A DNA stretch of 21,101 bases from Acidobacteriota bacterium. GTDB taxonomy: Bacteria; Acidobacteriota; Terriglobia; Terriglobales; Acidobacteriaceae. Position 1 is the stretch's first letter. Each line of letters opens with the position of its first letter. Position numbers and translations under genes: made by a program. Below are positions 7,402-15,154 of this stretch, piece after piece. The notes under the pieces were generated by a model. It was not told where the DNA came from. It did no database searches and worked only from the letters and a program-made list of their open reading frames with translations. The stretch is taken from the NCBI GenBank assembly GCA_003225615.1, contig QIAS01000123.1, positions 1 to 21,101 of the forward strand, read 5' to 3'.

Positions 7402-10082
7402 TTAGTCCGCGAACGCGATTCCAGCAGCTCGTTCGCGTTTTCTGCGTTTGCCTGACTCGCCGCTTTGCTGCAGCATTTTGGTAACAAGACCCGTCCAGCC
7501 AGTCTGATGACTTGCGCCTACGCCCCTGCCGGTATCTCCGTGGAAGTACTCGTGAAAGAGAATGAGATCGTTCCAGTTGGGATCGGTTTGAAATTTCGGA
7601 ATATCGCGATACACCGGCCGCTCGCCTTTGTCGTCGCGCAGGAAGATTTTAGATAACCGGCGCGAGAGCTCGGCCGCCACTTCCCACAACGTGAGCATGT
7701 TCCCAGAGTGCGAAGGAAATTCGACTTTGAAGTCGTCGCCGAGGTAGTGATGAAATTTCTGGAGCGACTCGACCAGCAGATAGTTCACCGGGAACCAGAT
7801 CGGACCGCGCCAGTTGGAATTCCCGCCAAACAGTCCCGTGCTTGATTCCGCAGGCTCATAGTTGACGCGATAGTCCATTCCGTTGACCGCCAATGTGTAC
7901 GGATGATCTTTGTGAGAGTGAGAAAGCGCTCGGATTCCATAGGGTGACAGAAACTCGTTCTCATCAAGCATGAACTGAAGCACCGCAACTGGTCGCGGCC
8001 GACAATGGACAGCAACCGTCTTTCCGCTTTGCCTCGAGTCCGCATGCAGGCTACGTTGCCAACAAGGTCAGGTCGGTTGTCAATGAACCATTCAAGACGA
8101 CGCTTGAATCCGGGCAAGCGGTCAAGCAGTTCGGGTTCGAGCGTCTCAACTGCGAACAGCGGGATCAGCCCGACCATGGAGCGAATCCGCATGGGATGTT
8201 TGCGGCCATCTGGGAAACGCAGCACGTCGTAGAAAAAACCGTCCATCTCGTCCCAGAGTCCAACACCATCATTGCCGCGATGGTTCATCGCATGAGCGAT
8301 GTAGATGAAGTGCTCCCAGAATTTGCTGGCAACGTCTTCGTACGCAGGATCTTCGCTAGCAAGTTCCAGCGCGATGGCGAGCAGGTTGAGCGTGTACATG
8401 GCCATCCAGCTCGTACCGTCCGACTGCTCGATGTAGCCGCCGGTCGGCAGTGGAGCGCTGCGATCGAACACGCCAATGTTGTCGAGCCCGAGAAAGCCGC
8501 CCTGGAAAATGTTCATCCCATCGGCATCTTTGCGGTTCACCCACCAGGTGAAATTCAGCAGCAATTTGTGGAACACGCGCTCCAAGAATGCGTGATCACC
8601 CTTGCCATTGCGCTTCTTGTCGATCTTGTAAACCCGCCACGCGGCCCAGGCGTGGACCGGGGGATTCACGTCGCCAAAGGCCCATTCGTAAGCTGGGATC
8701 TGGCCGTTGGGATGCATGTACCATTCGCGCAACAACAGTACGAGCTGCTCTTTCGCGAATTCGCAATCCACCAGCGCCAGCGGCACGCAGTGGAAGGCAA
8801 GATCCCAGGCGGCATACCAGGGATATTCCCATTTGTCAGGCATTGAAATCACATCGGCGTTATAGAGATGTGGCCATTCCTTATTGCGACCGTTTCTTCG
8901 CTCGGCGGGAGGAGGCGGATTTCCCGGATCACCTTCGAGCCACTGTTTGATGGCGTAGTGATAGAACTGCTTGGACCATAGCATTCCGGCAAAGCCTTGG
9001 CGCATAACATTCTGAGCGTCGGCGGAGAGGTCCTCGGGAATGACCGTGCGGTAAAATTCGTCCGCCTCGCTCCTCCGAAGAGCAAATAGCCGGTCGAAGC
9101 CTTCAAATGCGGCTTCAGGTATTCCAGAAAAGTCGATATCGGTCAACCGCAGACGCAGCGTCACCGTTCCACCGGCAGGAATCTGCAAAGCGTAATGCGC
9201 CGCCGCCTTGGTTCCCATGGGTTCAGGGACGACAGCATCTTTCTTTCCGTTCACTATGTAATCATTGATTCCGTCTTTCACGCATGCGCAGAGGTTCTCG
9301 ACTCCGAACAGGCGCTTGTGATTGGTTTCGTTTTCCGTAAAAAGCAATTCCGGTGAACCTTCGCAATAGAGCCATCGTTTGCCCAGGGTGGGATGGTCGA
9401 GTTCAATGCCGCCCTGTACCTGCCGCATATCCGGACGGGCTTCATCGCTCGCCCACGACCACGTATTCCGAAACCAGACCGTCGGTAAGAGTCTAAGCGG
9501 GGCAGTGTCCCGCCCGCGGTTCGTTGCGGTGATCTTGATCAAGATGTCTTCAACCTCCCCCTTCGCGTACTCGACTAAAATGTCAAAATAGCGATCATCC
9601 TTGAAGACACCGGTATCGAGCAGTTCGAATTCCGGCTGGTCCTTTCCGCGGCGGCGGTTTTCTTCGACTAATTGCGAGTAAGGGAACTCCGCCTGGGGAT
9701 ACTTATAGAGGTACTTCATATAGGAATGCGTGGGAGTGCTGTCCAGGTAGAAGTAGTATTCCTTTACGTCCTCACCGTGATTGCCTTCGTTGCCCGTAAG
9801 TCCGAACAGACGCTCCTTGAGGATGGGATCGCGCTCATTCCATAAACCCAGAGCGAAACAGATCAGCTGATGACGATCTGAGATGCCCGCCAGTCCGTCT
9901 TCGTTCCAGCGATAAGCTCGGGAACGAGCATGATCATGCGGGAGATATTCCCAGGCGTTTCCGTAAGGGCTGTAGTCTTCGCGCACTGTGCCCCAGGCGC
10001 GTTCGCTCAAGTAGGGGCCCCAACGCTTCCAATGCTTCTTGCGCTCTTGGGATTCTTGGAGTCGAATCTCTTCTTGCGTCAT
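7402..10082 (-). pseudogene. GH63/MGH1-like glucosidase, broken by one frameshift
   Basis: Two frames together encode an about 893-aa glycoside hydrolase of the (alpha/alpha)6 type. The first frame (10082 to about 7986) starts [20 protein letters not shown] and contains [22 protein letters not shown]-like [49 protein letters not shown] and [20 protein letters not shown]. The second frame (about 7990 to 7402) continues with [38 protein letters not shown] and [20 protein letters not shown]. At the join the sequence reads GDQL-R in one frame and VLQFMLDE in the other, which is a loss of 1 or 4 bases around 7985. Family members act on glucosidic links in oligosaccharides or glucosylglycerate-like solutes; substrate is not decided here. 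The product as written lacks the C-terminal quarter of the catalytic barrel. AGGAG-like spacing to the 61-aa gene upstream is short, so it belongs to the same train. Confidence 0.85.
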
Positions 10083-10100
10083 TTCTCTTCTCCGATCAAC

Positions 10101-10286
10101 TCATATGACGTGCAATAACCAAGCGAATGCATCTGCGATTTGCGCCTGCATATGAATACGGTGTAGCTGCTGGGCGGTAACACGCTGCTCGAAAGCGACG
10201 TGGGTTTCTGTGCTGTCCGGCTTCCGATATTCGAGTTCTAGCTCCACTGCTCCAGAAAGCGCGAGTTCTAGAATTCCGTTGTTCAC
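10101..10286 (-). CDS. Small 61-aa hypothetical protein, GTG start
   Basis: A 61-codon frame begins at GTG 10286 and reads (M)NNGILELALSGAVELELEYR, then EQRVTAQQLHRIHMQAQIAD and ends WLLHVI. The start is supported by AGGAG at 10298-10294, 7 nt upstream; this ribosome binding site overlaps the stop codon of the VOC gene, so translation is probably coupled. It ends 18 nt before the glucosidase start. The frame upstream of the GTG is antisense or out-of-frame VOC sequence and is not part of it. I do not recognise the family. It has no signal peptide or transmembrane segment. Tight packing and a good ribosome binding site argue for a real gene. Confidence 0.5.
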   Translation of the reverse strand: MNNGILELALSGAVELELEYRKPDSTETHVAFEQRVTAQQLHRIHMQAQIADAFAWLLHVI

Positions 10287-10296
10287 GTGATTGCTC

Positions 10297-11328
10297 CTAT
10301 CTCTCCTCCACCAGAATTGCGTGGCCATCGGGGTCGCGCACCAGAAATCCCTTGTGGAAGCCCAACTGTCCATCCGATTCGGATACCACGCCAGAAGATA
10401 CAAACTTCGCATGAACATTTGATAATTCTGTTGCGGCGACATCGGCGTGATGGCTTACAACCACAGTCTGCCGATGCACCACATCATTAGCGTGCTCATC
10501 CGCGGGGAATGGAGCGCCGTCTCGGGGCGCCAGGTATTCGAGCAACTCAATGCCTGGTCCTGTGGCAGCTCGCAGAGATGTAATGTGCAGCCGCGCTCCA
10601 AAGACATTATTGAGGTGCTCCTGTTCGATGCCGTAGTTTTCACTCTCGCCGGCTACCCGCATGCCGAGCAGGTCGCGATAGAAGTGCAGACTGGTTTCTG
10701 TATCACCGACCACAATGGCGGTGTGGTCGATTCCGAGAAAGAGTTTGCTGGAAGGCCGATGCCATTTCTCCGCTCCCTTATCAGGCGGGAATTGCAGGAT
10801 TTCCAGCGGATGGCCATCGGGATCTTTGAAGTAGAACGCCCGAATTCCGGCAGCGTTCTTGTTCCAGTCGGGCAAACGTTGCGGACCAGAAGAGGCGTGC
10901 TCGACTTTGTTTTGCCGTAACCGGGCGTAGGCTTTATCCATGTCGCTGACGATAATGGCGACGTGCTGGAATGAGCGGTCGTTGCTGCGGGCAGCGGGCG
11001 GGATTGGACGTCCTCTGGGCGCCAGGTATTCGGTCAATTGGATAAATTCCTCTCCAAGTCGCATCCTGACGATGCGCATCCTTATGCCGAAGACACCTTC
11101 CAAGTGTTCGTATTCTTCGCCGGCGACCTCGACATCGGAGACCTTGTGGAAGCTGAGCACGCCGGAATAGAAGCTCACAGCGCGTTCTATGTCCGACACG
11201 GTCATATCGATTGCATCAACTCCGGAAACAAGCGGATACGTCGTCGATTGAGCGCTGGCGAGCAGGCTTCCTAGGAGTAGTAACGCGGTGGCCAATACCG
11301 CTCTTCGAGACTGAATGGTTCTTCTCAT
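10297..11328 (-). CDS. Secreted tandem VOC (glyoxalase/bleomycin-resistance fold) protein
   Basis: The 343-aa protein has a signal peptide (MRRTIQSRRAVLATALLLLG, likely cut after ASA near residue 26) and two VOC modules. Module 1, about 35-180, has IDMTVSDIERAVSFYSGVLS, HVAIIVSDMDKAYARL and FYFKDPDGHPLEILQFP. Module 2, about 196-343, has IDHTAIVVGDTETSLHFYRD, HRQTVVVSHHADVAA and FLVRDPDGHAILVEE. The His and Glu positions typical of VOC metal sites are visible in module 2 (IDHTAIV, ILVEE). Such proteins are dioxygenases, isomerases, lyases or binding proteins; the substrate cannot be told from sequence. Export to the periplasm is unusual for this fold but recurrent in Acidobacteriota. The ATG lies 6 nt after the GMC oxidoreductase stop. 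Confidence 0.85.
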   Translation of the reverse strand: MRRTIQSRRAVLATALLLLGSLLASAQSTTYPLVSGVDAIDMTVSDIERAVSFYSGVLSFHKVSDVEVAGEEYEHLEGVFGIRMRIVRMRLGEEFIQLTEYLAPRGRPIPPAARSNDRSFQHVAIIVSDMDKAYARLRQNKVEHASSGPQRLPDWNKNAAGIRAFYFKDPDGHPLEILQFPPDKGAEKWHRPSSKLFLGIDHTAIVVGDTETSLHFYRDLLGMRVAGESENYGIEQEHLNNVFGARLHITSLRAATGPGIELLEYLAPRDGAPFPADEHANDVVHRQTVVVSHHADVAATELSNVHAKFVSSGVVSESDGQLGFHKGFLVRDPDGHAILVEER

Positions 11329-11334
11329 GTTCTA

Positions 11335-12944
11335 TTACCCGGCGACCGGCTGTGCTTCCCGAGACTTGGTTCCATTCACCGCGTACTCAGCAATCGGCAC
11401 CCGTAAGCGCTGGAGCAGGTGATCCCCCACACGCAGCGCATTTGCGATGATCGTCAGAGCGGGGTTCACCGCCGCACTGGAGGGGAAGAAGCTGCCGTCC
11501 ACAACGTAAAGATTGTCGAGATCGTGCGCCTTGCAGTTCACATCCAGCGCGGAAGTCTCCGGATCATTGCCGAAGCGGATGGTGCCGTTCTGGTGGGCCA
11601 CTCCTGCCAGTGGGATTCGCTGCCCTACGTATAAGTTTCTTGCGAACAGCCCCTGGTGGCATTCATAGCCGTGAATCGAGCACGTATTCTGTTTCATCGC
11701 CCTCTGCAGATGTGCCTTAAGCTGCTCGTGCGCCTTCAGATTGTTAGGCATGTAAGTCAGAACAATCTCGCCGTCGCGGTTGATGGTGACGCGATTGTTT
11801 GGATCTGGCAGGTCTTCTGACGTAAGCCAGAAATCCAGCGAATGTTTCGCCATCAGCTCCAGGGTGAATCCGGGAGCTATGGCCGGGGCGCCGGCCCGAA
11901 GCGTGATCGCGTCGAGCTTGCCGACGAAAGAGATATGGCCCATCGGATATTCAAAGTCTTTTGACCCGAAATAAAAATCATTCACCGAGAGCGTTTTCTG
12001 AAAAATGGTTGGATTCGGGCACTTGGAAATCGCCATCAATACGGAGTTGGTGTGACCCATGTAATGGCGGCCAGCCCGTTCGGGTGTTTGTCGTTAGCAG
12101 AGCGTAAAAGCACGGCAGCCGAATTGATAGCCCCACAGGAAACCACGACGATATCGGCTGAATACGTTTCCAGCTCGCTGTTACGTTCTACGATCACCCG
12201 TTGAACTTCCCGGCCCGAAGAATCCGTCTCCAGGCGCTTGACTAAGGCGTTGGTCAGCAAAGTGACGTTCGGGTGTTGTAGTGCCGGATCCACACACAGC
12301 ACCTGGGCGTCGGATTTTGCGTGCACCAGGCACGGAAAGCCGTCACATGTATTGCAGCGAATGCACGGACTCAGCCGTGGATTCTTCTCGTCCAGCATGA
12401 TTCCGAGGGGAGTATGGAACGGCCTCAATCCCGAAGCCGCAAAGTCGTCCGCCAGGTGCTGGAGCCGGGGCTCATGGCTCACGGCTGGCCAGGGATAAGC
12501 CTTTCCCGCTGCAGGTTCCGTTGGGTCTTCGCCGCGATTTCCGTGCACCTGGTAAAGGTGTTCGGCCTGCGTGTAGTACGGTTCCAGTTCGTCGTAACCG
12601 ATCGGCCAGGCAGGAGAAATTCCGCCGTGGTGGCGAATCTCTCCGAAATCCTGCTGGCGTAGCCGGAAGAGCGCAGCACCATAGAATTTCGTGTTCCCAC
12701 CCACGTAATAATTCGTGTGGGGATGCAACTCCTTACCGTCCGCGTCGCGCCACAATTCTTTGGTGTTGTACTTGGCATCGACATTAACGGCTTGCGGGTT
12801 CCAGTTGTCCTTCTCGCGAGTGACGTAATCACCGCGCTCAAGAATGAGGATCCGCTTGCCTGAAGGAGCCAGGTGATAAGCGAGTGTGCCACCCCCGGCT
12901 CCCGTCCCGATGATGATCACGTCGAACTGATTGTCGCGGCTCAT
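11335..12944 (-). pseudogene. GMC-family FAD oxidoreductase, broken by a small deletion
   Basis: The first frame (12944 to about 12075) opens with FDVIIIGTGAGGGTLAYHLA, the FAD motif of glucose-methanol-choline oxidoreductases. It continues with NYYVGGNTKFYGAALFRLR and CIRCNTCDGFPCLVHAKSDA, a cysteine-rich stretch common in this subgroup, then CGAINSAAVLLRSA. The second frame (about 12072 to 11335) resumes with GRHYMGHTNSVLMAISK, GVAHQNGTIRFGNDP and the C-terminal signature VVDGSFFPSSAAVNPALTII. Catalytic H of AHQNG and N of VNPALT are present. At the join NGLA is followed directly by GRHYM, whereas relatives have about six further residues, so some 19-22 bases are missing. The family oxidises alcohols or sugars, passing electrons to quinone or O2. 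AAGGAG precedes the start, 28 nt after the DM13 gene. Confidence 0.85.
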
Positions 12945-12972
12945 GAGCGTCTCCTTTTCGCAGTTCAGGCAA

Positions 12973-13842
12973 TTACTGGTTCATTGCGGACATAGGTGCA
13001 GCGCCCGGATTCAGTGGAGCGGTAGCGAAGTTCACCCCAAAACGCTTACACCAGATAGTTACCGCTCGATACTTGTTGAGGTCCAGATCGGAAGGCAGCT
13101 CATAGTTCTGGTCTCCGATGTTACCCTTCAGAGCGCCGACTTCGACAAAGCCTGCCTGTTTCACGGTTTCGCTGTCGCTAGCATCCTTGGTGGCAACTAG
13201 ATAAACGTGGACATCAGGTCCGTTCGAGGTCTCGAATTTCGTGAAGCGAAGCACACGCTTTCCGTCCGCCAGTTGGTAAACGGTGGCCTGACCTGCACCT
13301 TTGTGCGCCACATCGTGAAAATTTCCGGATGAGAGGACCTGCGAGGTGCTATTTGAGTTCTGGCTTGAGCTCAGCGGCGCAGTCGCGAAATTTACGGCGA
13401 AACGCTGGCACCAGATGGTGACTGCGCGATATTTGGCCAGATCAACGTCTGCAGGAATCTCGTAATTCTGATCGCCGATGTTGCCCTTGAGCGATCCGAT
13501 TTCGCGATAACCGGCTTTTTTGACCGTGTTGCTGTCGGTGGCGTCGTCGGCCGCGACCAGGTAAACATGCACATCGGGACCATTGGAGGTCTTAAAGTTA
13601 GTAAAGCGGAGAATACGTTTGCCTCCGGAAAGCTGGTAGATACTGGCATTTCCACTTCCGTCGTGGGCGACGCTGTGGAAAGTGCCCGAAGCTAGAATGC
13701 TTTCCGATCCCGTGCTTGCTGCCGAGGTCGGCAACCCTTCATTTACCTTGGCGTTGACGAACAACCGCTCAGGACGGAATGCCGCCCAGGCAACGACTGC
13801 CGCGAGAAGAATTAAACCGTAGATCAAAGTTTTCCGTTTCAT
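12973..13842 (-). CDS. Membrane-anchored or exported protein with two tandem DM13 domains
   Basis: The 289-aa protein has an N-terminal hydrophobic segment (residues 5-22) acting as signal peptide or anchor. Two DM13 domains follow at about 49-157 and 169-277. They are very alike: FTNFKTSNGPDVHVYLVAAD versus FTKFETSNGPDVHVYLVATK, LKGNIGDQNYEIP versus LKGNIGDQNYELP, and KYRAVTIWCQRFAVNFATAP versus KYRAVTIWCKRFGVNFATAP. The repeat period is 120 residues. DM13 domains are proposed to take part in redox reactions through an almost invariant cysteine, seen here as C145 and C265. The ATG overlaps the aquaporin stop (TAATG) and AAGGAG precedes it. Next to a GMC oxidoreductase, a periplasmic electron-transfer role is plausible but unproven. 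Confidence 0.9.
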   Translation of the reverse strand: MKRKTLIYGLILLAAVVAWAAFRPERLFVNAKVNEGLPTSAASTGSESILASGTFHSVAHDGSGNASIYQLSGGKRILRFTNFKTSNGPDVHVYLVAADDATDSNTVKKAGYREIGSLKGNIGDQNYEIPADVDLAKYRAVTIWCQRFAVNFATAPLSSSQNSNSTSQVLSSGNFHDVAHKGAGQATVYQLADGKRVLRFTKFETSNGPDVHVYLVATKDASDSETVKQAGFVEVGALKGNIGDQNYELPSDLDLNKYRAVTIWCKRFGVNFATAPLNPGAAPMSAMNQ

Positions 13843-14741
13843 TACATCGTCTCCTTCAGAGTGATTGGTGTTAACAGAGCTCTGTAGTTGCAGTGGAAAA
13901 TGCAGCGCTTGTCGTTATCGTGGTGAAGCTTGGCGCAGAAGACCACGTGCTTGCCGCGCAGGCACAGGTACACTTGCGCGGCCAGCAGCATGCCTAATGG
14001 AGGCGCCGTGAAGTAAACCCAGAGAGCATTCCAGATATGTCCCGAAGCCGCTGATGCGAACGTGCGCGCCGGGCTCATGCTCATCCCGGATAGAGGAGCC
14101 TCAACCGTGATGTAAGTCGCAACCAGGGCTCCGGCCAGGACACCCGTGAATCGGGCGATGTGCGCCGAGTTTGAAACATTCAGGACCATAGTCATCATCA
14201 GGAAGGAAATCACCAGCTCCGCGATAAAAGCCACGCCAGTGCCGTTTGCACCCGGGATGGTTGCGGCATAGCGCACGTTCTCGTGGGCAATCGCTTCTCC
14301 CCACAGCAGCGTGCTCAGAGCAACTCCGAGAGCCCCGCCTAGGAATTGCGCGATAACGTAGAACGCCGCGTCCCAGGGCTCAACTTTTCCCAGCCGAAAG
14401 AAGGTAAGCGTTACGGAGGGATTCAAATGTGCGCCCGATTGTTTACCCCACGGCGAGTAGATGAGAGCAATTGCCGTCAATCCCATGGCGATGCCGGTCA
14501 GGGCGCGTCTGAGAAAGGGGCTCGGAACCATCTGACGAACGATAAAGCCTGGATGTTGCAGCAAGACCGTGAAGCTGCAAGCCGAGACCATGAAGAGGCC
14601 CAGGCACGCCGCTTCGATCAGATACTCTGGCCAGTGACGGCTAGCGGCCGAGATCGCGACGCGCCAGGTTCGGCTTACGGTCCGCGCCTCGGCCCTTTTC
14701 GGCGCCTCTGGCCCTGTTTCGCTCTTGACCATTGCTTGCAT
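13842..14741 (-). CDS. MIP-family channel (aquaporin/glyceroporin-like) with Cys/His-rich tail
   Basis: The 299-aa protein has six hydrophobic segments (about 40-62, 80-97, 126-146, 170-188, 198-213, 238-259). Its two half-helix motifs are GAHLNPSVTLTF (NPS, 107-109) and SMSPARTFASAA (SPA, 223-225). The second motif departs from NPA at its first residue, the first at its third. R226 after SPA is the arginine of the selectivity filter. The likely substrate is water, glycerol or a small solute; sequence alone does not decide. The C-terminal tail has C269, H273, H274, C280, H283 and C284, which looks like a metal- or redox-sensitive knot on the cytoplasmic side. It is the first gene of the minus-strand train. 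ATG at 14741 has a weak ribosome binding site; the ATG three codons on is an alternative. Confidence 0.88.
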   Translation of the reverse strand: MQAMVKSETGPEAPKRAEARTVSRTWRVAISAASRHWPEYLIEAACLGLFMVSACSFTVLLQHPGFIVRQMVPSPFLRRALTGIAMGLTAIALIYSPWGKQSGAHLNPSVTLTFFRLGKVEPWDAAFYVIAQFLGGALGVALSTLLWGEAIAHENVRYAATIPGANGTGVAFIAELVISFLMMTMVLNVSNSAHIARFTGVLAGALVATYITVEAPLSGMSMSPARTFASAASGHIWNALWVYFTAPPLGMLLAAQVYLCLRGKHVVFCAKLHHDNDKRCIFHCNYRALLTPITLKETM

Positions 14742-14872
14742 TCGCCCATCGGATTCCGTTGCGGCTTTTTAGTGACAAATCAATCAGAGAATTCAGCAAT
14801 GGAGAATCTCCGCACCTCAGACCGTCACTTTTTGTCGTGATCCGCATCGCATGGGTGGAGTTGGCCAACTCA
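14742..14872. promoter_or_regulatory. Divergent intergenic region between MIP operon and anti-sigma gene
   Basis: This 131-bp gap separates the leftward gene train starting at 14741 from the rightward anti-sigma gene. It must hold the promoter of the whole train. I find no convincing -35/-10 pair for the housekeeping factor. A dyad TCACGACAAAAAGTGA (TCAC/GTGA arms on the minus strand, near 14825-14840) and a 14-bp palindrome at 14858-14871 are the only structured elements. An ECF promoter is possible but not shown. Confidence 0.4.
14858..14871. promoter_or_regulatory. Perfect 14-bp palindrome GAGTTGGCCAACTC next to the anti-sigma start
   Basis: GAGTTGGCCAACTC equals its own reverse complement. 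It ends one base before the ATG at 14873, so a protein bound here, or a hairpin in the mRNA, would mask the start region. Part of the sequence (GTGGAG at 14855-14860) is also the only candidate ribosome binding site, 12 nt from the ATG. Operator, attenuator hairpin or coincidence are all possible. Confidence 0.35.
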
Positions 14873-15136
14873 ATGAAGAAGTTCACATCGCGACATGGCG
14901 GAGAGGTAGAGATCAGCTGCCGCGAGGTGGTACGGGAACTTTCAGACTACATAGATAAAGGTCTAGATCCCCGTCTACGTCGCCAGATTGAGCAACATCT
15001 CGCCTGCTGCACGCACTGCACCGCAATTTACGACGGTGTTCGAAATGTAGTCACGTTGATTGGTGACGACCGTAGTTTCGAGTTACCTGCAGGTTTCAGT
15101 CAGCGACTTCGGGTAAGGTTACACAGCTCACATTAA
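14873..15136 (+). CDS. Soluble zinc-finger (zf-HC2) anti-sigma factor
   Basis: From ATG 14873 the 87-aa protein reads MKKFTSRHGGEVEISCREVV and has the zinc anti-sigma pattern HLACCTHCTAIYDGVRNVV (H-x3-C-x2-C). The helical lead-in ELSDYIDKGLDPRLRRQIE is typical, and a conserved tail DDRSFELPAGFSQRLR follows. There is no transmembrane helix, so it should act in the cytoplasm by binding an ECF sigma factor. Longer in-frame starts exist upstream (14732; GTG 14855), but the domain begins after 14873 and the upstream residues are not family-like. The gene points toward, and ends 18 nt from, the end of the ECF gene at 15155-15871. That convergent layout is unlike the usual same-strand sigma/anti-sigma pair. 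Confidence 0.75.
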   Translation: MKKFTSRHGGEVEISCREVVRELSDYIDKGLDPRLRRQIEQHLACCTHCTAIYDGVRNVVTLIGDDRSFELPAGFSQRLRVRLHSSH

Positions 15137-15154
15137 AGGAATGGGCTCCGAGAA

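Noticed and set aside
8196..8846. 216-aa plus-strand frame inside the glucosidase gene
   Set aside because: Long open antisense frames are expected in GC-rich coding DNA; no ribosome binding site or motif supports it.
14101..14304. Short minus-strand frame inside the MIP channel gene
   Set aside because: It is an alternative frame of an intact membrane protein gene.
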